Assembly: GCF_009687865.1 (NCBI RefSeq)
Contig: NZ_BLAE01000003.1
Location: 54,873 to 118,872, forward strand
DNA length: 64,000 bases
Reading direction: 5' to 3'
Source: Acrocarpospora macrocephala
GTDB lineage: Bacteria > Actinomycetota > Actinomycetes > Streptosporangiales > Streptosporangiaceae
Translations under genes and position numbers: made by a program
Part shown: positions 53,301 to 62,783 of the stretch, piece after piece
Layout of the letters: every line of letters starts with the position of its first letter
How positions within the stretch are numbered: the stretch's first letter is position 1
The notes under the pieces: generated by a model
The model's input: the letters and a program-made list of their open reading frames with translations, nothing else
Told to the model about the DNA's origin: nothing
Databases searched by the model: none

Positions 53301-55640
53301 GGCCACTCCCTGCTCGCCATGCAGGTCGTCGCCCGCCTCCGCAAGGCCGGACATACCACGACATTGTTGGATTTATTCAAGCATCCGACTGTTCGCGAGC
53401 TCGCCCACCTCCTCGACCCCGACACGGTCAAGGGCCCCGACCGGCTCCTCCACCGCCTCACTCCCGTCCGTACGACCACCGCCACCCTCGTCTGCGCGCC
53501 CTACGGCGGCGGCAGCGCCGTCATCTACAAACCGCTCGCCGACGTGATGCCGGCCGACTGGGCGCTCTACTCGCTGGCGGTCCCCGGAAACGAGCTGGGC
53601 GAGGACCCCCGGCCCATCGACGAGGTGGCCGCCGGATACGCCCAGGAGATCCTGGACACCATCACCGGCCCGGTCGTCATGTACGGCCACTGCGGCCTCG
53701 GCGTGATGCTCACCACCAAGGCCGCCCGCATCCTGGAACAGGCCGGACGCCCGCCGGAAGCCGTCTACCTGGGCGGAGTCTTCCCGTTCGCCCGGCCGCG
53801 CGGCCCGATGGCCAGATTCGGCGAGTGGTGGGAGGAACTCGGCGGGGACCAGGGCCGGATCAACGCGCTCACCGCGGCCGGGCTCGACGTCTCCGAGTTC
53901 GACCAGGACGAGCTCCGGCTGATCGTCAAGAACCGCCGGGTCGGCACCCGCGAGGCGGAACGGTACTTCGCCCAGATCTTCGAGCAGGAACTCCAGCCGC
54001 TGACCCCTCCGGTCATCGCCGTGGTCGGCGAACGCGACCCGGCGGTCGAGTACTACCAGGAACGTTTCCGCGAGTGGCACTGCGTGGCCGAGACCGCCGC
54101 CTGCGTCGTCCTCGACGAAGCCGCCCACTATTTCATGAAATATCGGGCGGAGGAGCTGGCGGACATCGTCACCGGCACCCACCGCGCCGTGCTCGCCGGG
54201 GACACCGCGCACCTGGAACGCAGCACCGGCGATGAGACCTGGTGGCTCCAGGGCGTCTCCCGCCGCGGCGCCGAGCAGAGCGTGCAGATCGGCCCCAAAC
54301 CCAGCATGCGCCGCTTCGCCGCGCTGGCCGCCGGACAGCTCGTCTCGATCACCGGCTCCGCGCTGACCGAGTTCGCCCTGCCGCTCTGGATCCTGCTCAC
54401 CACCGGCTCCCTCGCCAACTTCGCCCTCTTCTCCGTACTAGCCCTGGTCCCCGGCATGCTCGTGGCCCCCCTGGCCGGGACGGTCGTGGACCGCTTCGAC
54501 CGCCGCAAGGTCATCCTCTGCAGCGACATCGCGGCGGGCAGCACCCAGCTGATCCTCGGGATCCTGACCTGGACCGGCAACCTCCAGGTCTGGCACGTCT
54601 ACCCACTCCTGGTCAGCCTTTCCCTGGCGCTCACCTTCCAGCGCATCGCGTACGGCTCCGCGATCCCGCAACTCGTGCCGAAACGTTTCCTCGGCCACGC
54701 CAACGGCCTGATGGGCATGGTCAACGGCGTCGCCATGCTGGTGGTGCCCCTGATCGCCGCAGGCCTCATGGCGGTCATCGGCCTCGGCGGCATCCTGGTC
54801 ATCGACGTGATCAGCTACTCGGTCGCGATCATCACCGTACTGCTGGTCCGCTTCCCCAAGACGATGGCCTGGCGTCGCCGCGAGCCGATGCTGACCGAGA
54901 TGGTCAACGGCTTCAAGTACACCTGGGGCAACCACGGCATCCGCCGCATGCTGCTCTTCTTCGCGGTCGTCAACCTGTTCATGTCACCGCTGTTCCTGCT
55001 GATCTCGCCACTGGTGCTGTCATTCGCCGAACTCGCCGACGTCGGCCGGGTGACATTCTTCGGCGGCCTCGGCGTCTTCCTCGGCGGCCTGATCATGACC
55101 ATCTGGGGCGGCCCCCGGCGACTGCGACTGCGCGGCCAACTCTGGTCCACGGTGGCCCTGTCCGCCGCCGCGATCGTGGTCGGCTCCCACGAGCACCTAC
55201 TGGTGATCTCCGCCGGCGTCTTCGGCATGTTCCTGTCGCTCACCGTACTCAACGGCATCTACGCCACGATCATCCAGGTCAAGGTGCCACAACGCTTCCA
55301 CGGCCGCGTCTTCGCACTCAACCAACTGGTCGCGTTCTCCACCCTGCCCCTCGGCTACGGCCTGGTCGCCCCGTACGGCACCGCCCTCTTCGAGCCCATG
55401 TTCGCCCCCGGCGGCCTGCTGGCCGACACCGTCGGCGCGGTGATCGGCACCGGCGACGGCCGCGGCATCGCCTTCATGTACGTCCTGTTCGCCCTGATCA
55501 TGGCCTCCGCCGTGTTCGTGGCCCGATGGATCAAGGGCCTATGGCGCTTCGACGAACTGGTGCCGGACGCGCTACCCGACGACGTGATCGGCTTCGAAAC
55601 CCTGAAGAACCGATCCTTTAAGAAGAAGGAGAAAGTGTGA
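50304..55640 (+). CDS. non-ribosomal peptide synthetase / MFS transporter fusion, C-A-T-TE-MFS
   Basis: A 1778-residue termination subunit. The C domain has AAHHAITDG (about H164), the A domain has FDFGVTVF and KITPSHLA, T has its Ser near 1002 in LGGHSLLA. Specificity residues read D-F-T-K-I-G-H-V-G-K, close to the aspartate code DLTKVGHIGK. The thioesterase (about 1065-1300) has GHCGLG, so the nucleophile is Cys near 1130 rather than Ser, with Asp near 1245 in GERDPAV and His near 1275 in AAHYFMKY. From about 1335 to the end it is an MFS exporter of about 12 helices (motif DRFDRRK), like EntS. The C-terminus ends in a Lys-rich tail. Such NRPS/MFS fusions are known in actinomycetes by annotation only. 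Confidence 0.95.
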   Translation: MTSTPDLSLAKQALLKQRLRRRTAAASISPRPPGTVPPLSHAQERLWFLEQYRPGTASYIVPFAVWLDGPLDPGNLRNALIQVTERHETLRTSFTTSEDGLPAVVISDEPVIDLTILTADTPEQARDLISTDLARPFDLATGPLLRTTLVSLGPSQHVLQLAAHHAITDGWSGDVLLGDLLAALDGRPLTPLPIQYGDYAAWQRERTGTPAYQADVTYWRDRLAGVPPLELPTDLARPAEQGSAGAGYGFGVDARLEAAVGALATACGATPYMTFMAALQVLLSRWSGQDDFAVGSPVSGRGLPELDGMVGMFVNTLAMRADLDGDPTFTELLGRVKEAALDAFSHQELPFDQLVNELNVERDVSRTPIFQVMFALQNYASGPASAPGAVAVSGFAADVQVSRFDLAFYLYEGFEGMGGAIIYSTDLFTEDTVARMAASLDALLRSIVANPDARISELDLLPPGEHERVLALGTSEPAASLDRDLLHDLVTAAAERTPDAPAVVFGPDSLTFRELDQRANRLAHRLRDQGVRPGDRVAVCLEQSAELAVAIVGVLKSGAAYVPIDPELPAERVAYMVADAGIRIAVTTEELLPDGLAPVYVDDQGGQDTPVHSGVTPGDLAYVIFTSGTTGRPKGVAVQHREVMTYLAGVHERFQVEPGSAFALLQSLAFDFGVTVFYLSLMTGGCLHLLPSRTAAPDLSEYFRRRPADYLKITPSHLAALLAEAEPAEILPRKLLILGGEAAPAEWAADLATRVRVVNHYGPTEATVGVTTHEVTATTGLLPIGRPLPGALVRLLDAHGRPVPVGVPGEINLGGDRLARGYLNRPALTAEKFVPDPYGPRGTRLYRTGDLGRWLPGGELQFLGRRDLQVKVRGYRVELGEIETVLATYPGVTQAVVDLRDQRLVAYLVGEESGELRAWLKERLPDYMVPARYVWLDRLPLKSHGKVDRAALPDPTGGPALGAEFTDPATPIEETVAAIWAAVLGLERVSVLDDFFDLGGHSLLAMQVVARLRKAGHTTTLLDLFKHPTVRELAHLLDPDTVKGPDRLLHRLTPVRTTTATLVCAPYGGGSAVIYKPLADVMPADWALYSLAVPGNELGEDPRPIDEVAAGYAQEILDTITGPVVMYGHCGLGVMLTTKAARILEQAGRPPEAVYLGGVFPFARPRGPMARFGEWWEELGGDQGRINALTAAGLDVSEFDQDELRLIVKNRRVGTREAERYFAQIFEQELQPLTPPVIAVVGERDPAVEYYQERFREWHCVAETAACVVLDEAAHYFMKYRAEELADIVTGTHRAVLAGDTAHLERSTGDETWWLQGVSRRGAEQSVQIGPKPSMRRFAALAAGQLVSITGSALTEFALPLWILLTTGSLANFALFSVLALVPGMLVAPLAGTVVDRFDRRKVILCSDIAAGSTQLILGILTWTGNLQVWHVYPLLVSLSLALTFQRIAYGSAIPQLVPKRFLGHANGLMGMVNGVAMLVVPLIAAGLMAVIGLGGILVIDVISYSVAIITVLLVRFPKTMAWRRREPMLTEMVNGFKYTWGNHGIRRMLLFFAVVNLFMSPLFLLISPLVLSFAELADVGRVTFFGGLGVFLGGLIMTIWGGPRRLRLRGQLWSTVALSAAAIVVGSHEHLLVISAGVFGMFLSLTVLNGIYATIIQVKVPQRFHGRVFALNQLVAFSTLPLGYGLVAPYGTALFEPMFAPGGLLADTVGAVIGTGDGRGIAFMYVLFALIMASAVFVARWIKGLWRFDELVPDALPDDVIGFETLKNRSFKKKEKV

Positions 55641-55810
55641 GCGAGTATCTGGTCGTACTGAACGACGAGGAGCAGTACTCGATCTGGGCCGCCGACCGCC
55701 CGGTCCCAGACGGCTGGCGCGCGGAGGGCTTCTCCGGCGAAAAGGAGGCATGCCTCGCCCACATCGAAGAGGTCTGGACCGACATGCGCCCCCTCAGCGC
55801 CCGCCACTGA
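55637..55810 (+). CDS. MbtH-family NRPS chaperone
   Basis: A 57-residue protein with the MbtH signature: [21 protein letters not shown] and [13 protein letters not shown] with three conserved Trp. MbtH-like proteins bind adenylation domains and are needed for their folding or activity. The GTG overlaps the NRPS/MFS stop as GTGA and has an AAGGAG box. It completes the operon and should serve one or more of the three A domains here. Confidence 0.93.
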   Translation: MSEYLVVLNDEEQYSIWAADRPVPDGWRAEGFSGEKEACLAHIEEVWTDMRPLSARH

Positions 55811-55846
55811 CCCTGGGGTTCGATTCCCAAGGCGGCTCCGCCGATC

Positions 55847-55879
55847 AGAGGCCCATCGCGATCACCGCGATGGGCCTCT
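55847..55879 (+). terminator. strong terminator of the NRPS operon
   Basis: A perfect 14-bp stem AGAGGCCCATCGCG / CGCGATGGGCCTCT with a five-base loop and TTGGTCTT after it, 36 bases past the MbtH stop. Confidence 0.85.
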
Positions 55880-56036
55880 TGGTCTTCGCACAGCAGTGGA
55901 ATACGGCCCGCAGGTGTCGAGATCGATCACCTGGCCAGTGAGAAAAGCCGCTACTACCGCCGCACGGATGCGGCCCTGACGATCGCCCGGGGTGCCGCAT
56001 GCAAACTTCTCCCCTGAAAGGCGCGTCTCGCCCTTT

Positions 56037-56207
56037 ATGGGAATACTGTTTCGCGGCACCGCTGCAGCCGTCGCCTTTTTCGTCGCTGCGGGGCCGGCTG
56101 CCGCCCACGCCGTGGTGCCGGCCGGTCAGTGGAGTGTCGTCCATGACGACCGCCGTGACTCCTACGACGCGGTGACGGTGACGCCGGTTCGCCCCAAACA
56201 CTCATAG
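56037..56207 (+). CDS. possible small secreted protein
   Basis: A 56-residue frame whose first 25 residues form a convincing Sec signal peptide (MGILFRGTAAAVAFF, then AAGPAAAHA). The remaining 31 residues are short, acidic then basic, with no motif. A GAAAGG sequence lies farther upstream than usual (about 15 bases). The frame stays open for 42 more codons after the TAG, so it may be a larger exported gene broken by a stop. It lies in the 560-base gap between the NRPS operon terminator and the pirin gene, where I see nothing else. Confidence 0.4.
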   Translation: MGILFRGTAAAVAFFVAAGPAAAHAVVPAGQWSVVHDDRRDSYDAVTVTPVRPKHS

Positions 56208-56372
56208 TGGAACGGATCGGTCGGTCCCCAGTGGAAGACCGCCTGGCTGTCCTTCTGGAACGCGGCGACGATCATACGCTCGCCTGACCTGGGGCTCCAG
56301 GACGAGGGAATGTCCGACGGCCATAATTGGTTCTAAGGGCAGTATTTGAAATTTCAACCAGAAGGATTGGCT

Positions 56373-57362
56373 ATGCCTGCCGTCACCGCCGACATCCTGA
56401 TGCTGCCACGCGTCGCCGTACCGGATCCGGCCGTCGCCGGACCGCGACCTGTGCGGTCGGTGACGACCGCACCCAGCGGCTTCGAGGGCGAGGGCTTCCC
56501 CGTACGGCGCGCGTTCGCCGGGGTGCCGCAGTCCGCGCTGGACCCGTTCATCCACATGGACCAGATGGGCGAGGTCGAGTACGCCCCAGGCGAGCCCAAG
56601 GGCACGTCATGGCATCCGCACCGCGGCTTCGAGACCGTCACCTACATCATCGACGGGATCTTCGAGCACCAGGACTCCCACGGAGGAGGCGGCACGATCG
56701 CCAACGGCGACACCCAGTGGATGACCGCCGGGTCGGGCCTGCTGCACATCGAAAAGCCCCCGGAGCACCTGGTGGTCTCGGGCGGGCTGTTCCACGGCAT
56801 CCAGCTGTGGGTCAACCTGCCCCGCGCGCACAAGTTCCACCTGCCCCGCTACCAGGACATCCGGGGACGCGAGGCGGCGCTGCTCGCCTCGGCCGACGGC
56901 GGCACGCTGTTGCGGCTGATCGCCGGCGACTTGGACGGGCATGCCGGCCCGGGCATCACGTTTACCCCGATCACGATGGTGCACGCGACCATCAGCCCCG
57001 GCGCCCGGCTGGACCTGCCATGGAACCCGGGCTTCAACGCCCTCGGCTACGTGCTGGCCGGCCAGGGCTCCGTGGGCGCCGAGCGACGGCCGGTCCGCAA
57101 GGGTCAGCTCGCCGTCTTCGGCGCGGGTGGGTCGCTGACCCTCGCTGCGGACACCGCCCAGCCCCAGGCCGAACCCAACCTGGAGGTGTTGCTGCTCGGC
57201 GGGCAGCCGATCCGCGAGCCGGTCGTTCACTACGGCCCGTTCGTGATGAACACCCGCGCCGAGATCATCCAGGCGATGGAGGACTACCAGGCGGGCCGCC
57301 TGGGTGTCATCCCCGCCGAGCAGGTCCCGCACGCCGACGGGCCCTTCCCCGGAAGGGAGTGA
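56373..57362 (+). CDS. pirin family protein
   Basis: A 329-residue bicupin of the pirin family. The N-terminal metal site is visible as SWHPHRGFETVTYIIDG and HQDSHGGGGTIANGDTQWMTAGSG with the histidines and Glu expected. Then HLVVSGGLFHGIQLWVNLP and the second cupin LAGQGSVGAERRPVRKGQ, followed by LGGQPIREPVVHYGPFVMNT. Pirins are iron-binding; some have quercetinase activity and others are redox regulators. AAGGA precedes the ATG; an earlier ATG exists nine codons up. It lies 1 base from the TPR gene. Confidence 0.9.
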   Translation: MPAVTADILMLPRVAVPDPAVAGPRPVRSVTTAPSGFEGEGFPVRRAFAGVPQSALDPFIHMDQMGEVEYAPGEPKGTSWHPHRGFETVTYIIDGIFEHQDSHGGGGTIANGDTQWMTAGSGLLHIEKPPEHLVVSGGLFHGIQLWVNLPRAHKFHLPRYQDIRGREAALLASADGGTLLRLIAGDLDGHAGPGITFTPITMVHATISPGARLDLPWNPGFNALGYVLAGQGSVGAERRPVRKGQLAVFGAGGSLTLAADTAQPQAEPNLEVLLLGGQPIREPVVHYGPFVMNTRAEIIQAMEDYQAGRLGVIPAEQVPHADGPFPGRE

Positions 57363-57363
57363 C

Positions 57364-57687
57364 ATGCCGATCGAGAAGCTGGCCGAGGAGTATGAGCGCG
57401 GGCGGTTGTTCTTCGGACTGAAGGACTACATCGGGGCCGCGCGCATCTTGGCGGAGGTCGTGGCCGAGGCTCCGGACGACCTGGCGGCCCGGCTGCTGCT
57501 GGCCCGTGCCTATTACCACTCGGCTCAGCTCGGCCGGGCCGAGTCCGAACTCCGCCTGATCCTGGAGCGCGACCCGGTCGAGGAGTACGCCTACCTGCTG
57601 CTCGGCCGGACCCTGGAGCGGCAGAGCAGGCCGGAGGACGCCGCGCCGTACCTGCGGCTCCACGCGGCGATGACCGGGGCGGCCTGA
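57364..57687 (+). CDS. tetratricopeptide repeat protein
   Basis: A 107-residue helical protein made of about three TPR units (YERGRLFFGLKDYIGAARIL; LAARLLLARAYYHSAQLGRA; EYAYLLLGRTLERQSRPEDA). Repeat residues G8, A20 and P32 are mostly present. It starts two bases after the pirin stop with GGAAGGGAG in place, so both are one transcript. It probably scaffolds a protein interaction; small TPR proteins beside pirin genes are common in actinomycetes. Confidence 0.85.
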   Translation: MPIEKLAEEYERGRLFFGLKDYIGAARILAEVVAEAPDDLAARLLLARAYYHSAQLGRAESELRLILERDPVEEYAYLLLGRTLERQSRPEDAAPYLRLHAAMTGAA

Positions 57688-57688
57688 C

Positions 57689-58570
57689 TTAGCCTGCCCT
57701 TAACTGGTATATCGGGGCGCTGAGCGCCGCTGGCATCGCCGCCGTCTCCGCTTCCGGCGGCGCTGTGAGTTCTGGTTCCTGAGTACCGTAGTCACGGAAC
57801 TCCAGGACCGTTCGCAAGGCCCCCACGGTGATCTCCAGCTTTCGTACCCGACCCTGATCGTCGACTTCTACCGTGCCCGTCAAACTCTGGTCGATCCCCT
57901 CAGCGATGATCAGCTTGAACGCGTAGTGGCCAGGACTCGTCTCCACGACGTCGTTGGCCGACTTGAGCTGCTGCAAGGCGGCCGCCGGATCCTGGAACGA
58001 CTGCTTAACCAAAGCGAGCAGCGGCCCCCGCGTCTCCTGCTTCTCGGCGGCCACCCACTGCTTGCCCGCCGGTATCTGAGCCAGGATCTCCTTCGGCAGG
58101 TCCGCCGGGAGCCGGCTGTAGATCGTGTCCCCGATGAAGAGCATCTCGTACTTTGGCTCTTGGACCTGTGCCCTGCCGTACCGGGTGGCGGGGTTGAAGA
58201 AGCCGTCGACCACCCGCTCGAACGGCGGGCTGTCCGGGGTCTCCTGCGTCGTTACCACGTGGCTGCGGAAGCTCTCGGTCGCGGTCAGCTCCGCCGCCGC
58301 CACCACAGTCGCCTGCGCCGACGGCACCGTGACAAGCTGTGCCGCCACCAGCGCGACCGCCGCCAGCGCGACCAGGCTCGAGACCAGGATCGGCCACCGC
58401 CTCCGTTTGACCTTGGCCATGGGGCCGACCTCTGCCGGGAGGTGCTTGTGGAAGAGGTGCACCAAGGAGTGCGATCTATCCTGGGTGATTTCCATGATCA
58501 GGTGAGTCCTTCGAAGCGAGTGATGCGCGGCGGGAAGATCCCGCTCCGGCGGGATCCTGCGATCGGTCAC
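57689..58570 (-). CDS. membrane protein partner of the ECF sigma factor (CU044_5270-like)
   Basis: A 293-residue protein with a cytoplasmic N-terminus of about 55 residues, one membrane helix (WPILVSSLVALAAVALVAAQL) and a large extracytoplasmic domain resembling lipoprotein-type LolA/LppX folds. The N-terminus PPERDLPAAHHSLRRTHLIMEI matches the short helical opening of actinobacterial CU044_5270-family proteins. Its ATG overlaps the sigma factor stop by four bases, so it probably acts as, or with, an anti-sigma factor. No zinc-finger ZAS motif (HxxxCxxC) is visible. Confidence 0.75.
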   Translation of the reverse strand: MTDRRIPPERDLPAAHHSLRRTHLIMEITQDRSHSLVHLFHKHLPAEVGPMAKVKRRRWPILVSSLVALAAVALVAAQLVTVPSAQATVVAAAELTATESFRSHVVTTQETPDSPPFERVVDGFFNPATRYGRAQVQEPKYEMLFIGDTIYSRLPADLPKEILAQIPAGKQWVAAEKQETRGPLLALVKQSFQDPAAALQQLKSANDVVETSPGHYAFKLIIAEGIDQSLTGTVEVDDQGRVRKLEITVGALRTVLEFRDYGTQEPELTAPPEAETAAMPAALSAPIYQLRAG

Positions 58571-59178
58571 AGTTCCTCCCTCTTTCGAAGCGCCATATGG
58601 CGCTCACTCCGTCTGTGTCCGGACTCGGCTTCGAGTTCCGCTCCGGATAGCTTCTTCATTCGGGCCCGCGCGCGGGAAAGCCGGGATCGTACGGTTCCCA
58701 CGGGGATGTTCAGCGCCACGGCCGCGTCCTCGTAACTCAGCCCGGCCCAGACGCACAACGCCAGAACGTCCCGGTCCGCCTCCGGTAGCCGATTCACCAC
58801 CGCCAGGATTTCGCGCATCTGCTGTTCGTCATCGAGTCGCTCCGCGACTTCCTGCGCCGGATCGGTGACCGAGTTCATGGACGGGAGCCGGCCGATGGCC
58901 GCCTGGTGGCGGCGCAGCGACCGAGACCGGTTACGCAAGGCGTTGTTGGCCACCCCGAGCAGCCAGGGCAGCACGGAATCATTGCTGATCCGCACCTGGC
59001 GGCGTCGTCGCCACGCCTCCAGGAACACCACCGAGGTCAGGTCTTCGGCGGCCGACCAGTCCGCGGTGCGCCGGAAGCAGTGGTTGTAGACGCTGCGAGC
59101 ATGCCGGTCGAACAAAGCCCCGAAGGCCCCGCCGTCGTCACCGGCCGCACGTGACCACAACTCGAGATCTGTATCCAC
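58567..59178 (-). CDS. ECF-family RNA polymerase sigma factor
   Basis: A 203-residue sigma-70 factor with region 2 (FGALFDRHARSVYNHCFRR, then DLTSVVFLEAWRRR) and region 4 (LPEADRDVLALCVWAGLSYEDA, then LNIPVGTVRSRLSRARARM), and no regions 1 or 3, as in extracytoplasmic-function factors. It starts with GTG. The coupled membrane protein downstream probably controls it in response to an envelope signal. The regulon cannot be told from the window. Confidence 0.9.
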   Translation of the reverse strand: MDTDLELWSRAAGDDGGAFGALFDRHARSVYNHCFRRTADWSAAEDLTSVVFLEAWRRRRQVRISNDSVLPWLLGVANNALRNRSRSLRRHQAAIGRLPSMNSVTDPAQEVAERLDDEQQMREILAVVNRLPEADRDVLALCVWAGLSYEDAAVALNIPVGTVRSRLSRARARMKKLSGAELEAESGHRRSERHMALRKREEL

Positions 59179-59308
59179 ACCCGGTCTGTGTCCGTATGTT
59201 CAGCGAAGTTCCCAAGGATTCTTCACCATCGCACCATGACGAACACGGCCGACCCCGCGCAGTTCAGCAGGGCCGGACGTTCCACCGGGAGCCGCCTACG
59301 CTGGGGCT

Positions 59309-59734
59309 GTGTCCGATAACGGAGGCTGGGCCGCCCGCGTCGAGGACGTGCACGAACTGGCTCTGTCCATGCCGCATGTCACCGTCGTGTACGGGACTGG
59401 CGACAATCCGGTCTATCAAGTGGGCGGGAAGTCGTTCATCTTCTTCCGCAACCCACGGCCGGACGCAGTCGACCCGGACACTGGGGAGCGCTATGTGGAT
59501 GTGATCGTCTTCTGGGTTGCGTCAGAGGCGGACAAGCAGGCACTGGTTCAGGACGAGGCGTCGCCGTTCTTTACCAACGCGCACTTCGACGGTCACCCGT
59601 CGGTGCTGCTGCGGGGTAGTCGAATCGGCGAGCTCACCCGGAACGAGCTGGCCGAGGTGGTCCAGGACGCGTGGCTGTCCCGCGCATCGGCGCGCAGAGC
59701 GGCAGCCTGGCTCCGCGCACGTCCCCCGGCGTGA
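59309..59734 (+). CDS. MmcQ/YjbR family protein
   Basis: A 141-residue protein of the MmcQ/YjbR (CyaY-like fold) family, recognised from VEDVHELALSMPHVT, PVYQVGGKSFIFFRN, DVIVFWVASEADKQALVQ and FFTNAHFDGHPSVLL with a final ELTRNELAEVVQDAW. Family members are often called DNA-binding, but a role is not well established. GTG start. It is convergent with the rifampin phosphotransferase gene. Confidence 0.8.
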   Translation: MSDNGGWAARVEDVHELALSMPHVTVVYGTGDNPVYQVGGKSFIFFRNPRPDAVDPDTGERYVDVIVFWVASEADKQALVQDEASPFFTNAHFDGHPSVLLRGSRIGELTRNELAEVVQDAWLSRASARRAAAWLRARPPA

Positions 59735-59760
59735 TCATCCCTTGCCTCCTGAGTGGTCAG

Positions 59761-62358
59761 TCAAGGCAGAATCTCGACGTACCCGTCGCTTCCGTGCACG
59801 CGGATCCGCTGCCCATCGGGAATCAGCCGGGTGGCGTCTACCACACTGACGACGGCCGGCAGGCCGTACTCCCGTGCGATCACTGCGCCGTGTGTCATCA
59901 ATCCTCCGACCTCGGTCACCAGGCCTGTGATGGCGACGAAGAGGGGCGTCCAGCTCGGGTCCGTGTGGGCCGTGACGAGGATGTCACCCGGTTCGAGGTC
60001 AGCCTGGGCCATGTCCAGGATGACGCGGGCGCGTCCTTCGATGGTCCCGGCGGAGACCGGTAGGCCGATCAGGGCGCCGGTCGGCACGTCGTCGCGTCGG
60101 TACGCCCCGGCGATGACCTCGCCGTCCGATGTGAGCACCCGGGGCGGCGTGAGCGCGTGGTACGACCGGAACGCGTCCTTGCGCTGCTGGATTAGCTTGT
60201 CATCCACCTGGTTCGAGCGCACGACGTCGTGGAGCTCCTGGAACGTGAGGTAGAAGATGTCCTCCTTCTCGGGGAGCACGTTGGCCCGCGCGAGGCGCTC
60301 GGCCTCTTCCAGCAAGGCCTGCTTGTAGACGAAGTAGCGGCTGACGATGCCGTACTTCGGGTACTCCCGGTAGCCGATGAAGGTCCGGACCCGGTCGATC
60401 ATCCGCTTGGTCTCGTCGGCCTTCTGCTCCCCGTCCGGCAGTGCCCGCAGGCGTTCAAGCACCTCCTGCGCCTTCTTCTGCGCCTTCTGCCGTCCTTGCT
60501 CGAAGCGCCGCTTGGCGGCGCCCGGCTCGAAGTTCCTGACGTTGTCGAGGATCACGGGCACGAGCGTGGTGGGGCGTTCGCGCCAACGCGGCCTCGTGAT
60601 GTCGATCTCGCCGACGCAGCGCATGCCGTACCGGTCGAGGTAGGCCTCGATGGCGTCGCGCGCTTCGGTCCCGCCCGCGAACTTCGGCAGCTCGTCCAGG
60701 AAGCCGTCGTCCTCGACGCCCTGCAGGAACGCCACCACCTCCGGATGCGGGCGGATCACGTCCGCGACGTCGAGCAGCGCCAGTCCCATCTCCGACGTGA
60801 CGTTGCCGGGGGCGGACAGCGTGAGGGTGTCGGCCGCGTTCTTCTCGCCCAGACATTCCCGCAGCCGGTCGTTGAGCCACCAGGTGGCCTCCATCCCCGC
60901 CATGATCGCCTGCATGCTCAATGGATCACTGAGGACCCGCTTGTGCTCCTGGAAGGCCTCCAGCAGGAACTCGAACAGCGCCGGTCCGGTCTTCGTCCGG
61001 ATGTCGCGCCGCAGGGCGGCGATGGAGGCCTGGCTGCGCTCGATCAGCTCGGTGACGATGGCCGGATCGGTCTCGATCGGGGCGGACGCGCCGCCGACCG
61101 GTGGCCCGCCGGGACCGCCGTCCGGGAGCGCCGGGACGAAGTCGTGGCGGTCGAGGACGGTCTCCAGCGCGTCCCTGATCAGCGGATCGGACCTCCCCGC
61201 CATCTCCAGGAGGCCGGCGCGGCTCGCGGGCGAGGCCAGGCGCCGGGTGACGTCGACGAACAGCCTTCCGCCGGCCTCGTGCATCGGCGCCATGGCCGTC
61301 AGCTGCCACATGGAGAGCCCCAGTGGCTTCATGGGGTCGGTCATCATCTGCTGATGACCAACGGAGAGGTAGACGTGGTTGTCCCGGTCGGGGGCCGCGG
61401 GGATGGGGAACAGCGTGGTGATCGGCCGGCTCTGTACGATCTGGAAGTCATCGTCGACCAGGCACCATTCGATGTCCTGCGGGCGGCCGAAATGCGCTTC
61501 GATCCGCCGCCCGAGTTGTACGAGCCGCACGACCTGCGCTTCCGTCAGCGCCGGCTGCTCCTGCCGCTGCGGGTCGATCGCCACTTCCTGCGTTCCGCCA
61601 GCCGGCAGAGCGTGAACGGCACGCTGTTTGGCGGCGATCGCCTCGGCGACGACCTCGCCGTCGCGCACCTTGAAGACGTCCGGGTTCACCAGGCCGGAAA
61701 CCAGGGCCTCGCCGAGGCCGAAGCCGGCGTCCACGGTGGCGACCTTCCGGTTGCCCGTGACGGGGTCGGCCGTGAACAGGATGCCGGCCGCATCCGGGAA
61801 GACCATCTGCTGCACGACCACGGCCATGTGGACCTTCCGGTGGCCGAAGCCGTTCCGCAGGCGGTAGGTCACGGCCCGCTCGGTGAACAGCGACGCCCAG
61901 CACCGGCTGACGTGCTGGAGGATCGCCGCCGGCCCCACGACGTTCAGGTACGTGTCCTGCTGGCCCGCGAAGGAGGCCGTCGGCATGTCCTCTGCCGTCG
62001 CGCTGGATCGCACGGCGTAGGCGGCTTGCTCGCCTCGCTGGGCGAGCGCGCGGGTGATCGCTGCCGCCAGATCGCCCGGGATGGCGATCCCTTCGATGGT
62101 CCGGCGGATCACCGCGCTGAGCGTGCGGATCGCCTCCCGGTCATCCGGGTTCAGGCGCGACAGCTGATCGAGCCGATCGTCGATCGACGGCGCTTCCGCC
62201 ATGATCCGCCGGAAGGCGGCCGTCGTCACACAAAACCCGGCCGGCACGCGGATGCCTTCGATCCGTGACAGCCCGCCCAGGTGCGCGGCCTTGCCGCCAA
62301 CGACCGCGACCTGCGTCTCGTCAACCTCTTGAAGATCCAACACGTACTGCTCGATCAT
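59761..62358 (-). CDS. rph: rifampin phosphotransferase
   Basis: Inactivates rifamycin antibiotics by phosphorylating the ansa bridge, using ATP and releasing AMP and phosphate. The 865-residue length is typical. The N-terminal ATP-grasp domain has VGGKAAHLGGLSRI, AVRSSATAEDMPTASFAGQQ and LFTADPVTGNRK, and the middle drug-binding domain begins near 330. The C-terminal swivelling His domain carries GGLMTHGAVIAREYGLP with the catalytic His about residue 823. The start has a GGAGG box. A rifamycin-associated element lies upstream. Other PEP-synthase-like proteins share the fold, but the order ATP-RIF-His and the RAE favour Rph. Confidence 0.92.
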   Translation of the reverse strand: MIEQYVLDLQEVDETQVAVVGGKAAHLGGLSRIEGIRVPAGFCVTTAAFRRIMAEAPSIDDRLDQLSRLNPDDREAIRTLSAVIRRTIEGIAIPGDLAAAITRALAQRGEQAAYAVRSSATAEDMPTASFAGQQDTYLNVVGPAAILQHVSRCWASLFTERAVTYRLRNGFGHRKVHMAVVVQQMVFPDAAGILFTADPVTGNRKVATVDAGFGLGEALVSGLVNPDVFKVRDGEVVAEAIAAKQRAVHALPAGGTQEVAIDPQRQEQPALTEAQVVRLVQLGRRIEAHFGRPQDIEWCLVDDDFQIVQSRPITTLFPIPAAPDRDNHVYLSVGHQQMMTDPMKPLGLSMWQLTAMAPMHEAGGRLFVDVTRRLASPASRAGLLEMAGRSDPLIRDALETVLDRHDFVPALPDGGPGGPPVGGASAPIETDPAIVTELIERSQASIAALRRDIRTKTGPALFEFLLEAFQEHKRVLSDPLSMQAIMAGMEATWWLNDRLRECLGEKNAADTLTLSAPGNVTSEMGLALLDVADVIRPHPEVVAFLQGVEDDGFLDELPKFAGGTEARDAIEAYLDRYGMRCVGEIDITRPRWRERPTTLVPVILDNVRNFEPGAAKRRFEQGRQKAQKKAQEVLERLRALPDGEQKADETKRMIDRVRTFIGYREYPKYGIVSRYFVYKQALLEEAERLARANVLPEKEDIFYLTFQELHDVVRSNQVDDKLIQQRKDAFRSYHALTPPRVLTSDGEVIAGAYRRDDVPTGALIGLPVSAGTIEGRARVILDMAQADLEPGDILVTAHTDPSWTPLFVAITGLVTEVGGLMTHGAVIAREYGLPAVVSVVDATRLIPDGQRIRVHGSDGYVEILP

Positions 62359-62662
62359 TGCGATACCTCCGAGGCAGCCGTGCTCCGTCGCACTGCACTG
62401 GCCGATCGAATCACCGGCGCCTCGAGCTGTGTCGAACCCCTTGCTGGGCACGTCCTCATGCCTGGTTGGCTTCCCTCTGACGAGTCGGCCGGCCGCTGCG
62501 CCCGGCCGGGCGGCGCGCACCCCCGCACCTCCGCGTCAAGCGCCCGCAACTGCACCGCCAATCTCATCAGCGGTTCGAGGTCGCCGCGTCCCCCGTACAT
62601 CGACAACACACCCACGTCGTGCCCCCCATTTCCTCGTCGGTGCTGTGTCCGGCCGCCGATTC

Positions 62663-62694
62663 TGCGGCAAGGCCCGGGTCTTGCCGCAAGCCCC
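62663..62694 (-). promoter_or_regulatory. rifamycin-associated element (RAE)
   Basis: On the minus strand GGGGCTTGCGGCAAGACCC (62676-62694) matches the published 19-base RAE of actinomycetes, GGGGCTTGCGGCAAGGCCC, with one difference. The sequence continues into an inverted copy, so TGCGGCAAG-GCCCGGGT-CTTGCCGCA forms a 26-base near-perfect palindrome. The element lies about 310 bases before the rph ATG. RAE sequences mark genes induced by rifampicin. Confidence 0.85.
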
Positions 62695-62783
62695 CCTGCG
62701 CGCTATACGTTAGAAACGGCAAGGAGTGAGATCTTCTTGCCTTTGCCTTTGTCGTCCGCGTCGGGCTGAGATCCTTCGACCGT

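Noticed and set aside
55811-55842. tRNA-like T-arm (GGGTTCGATTCCC) and GGCGGCTCCGCC hairpin after MbtH
   Set aside because: The T stem does not pair fully, and no acceptor, D or anticodon arm is nearby; a tRNA 3' end used as an attachment site cannot be supported without a matching copy.
62281-62769. 162-codon plus-strand frame over the rph leader and RAE
   Set aside because: No ribosome site or motif; it runs through the RAE palindrome and the rph start region.
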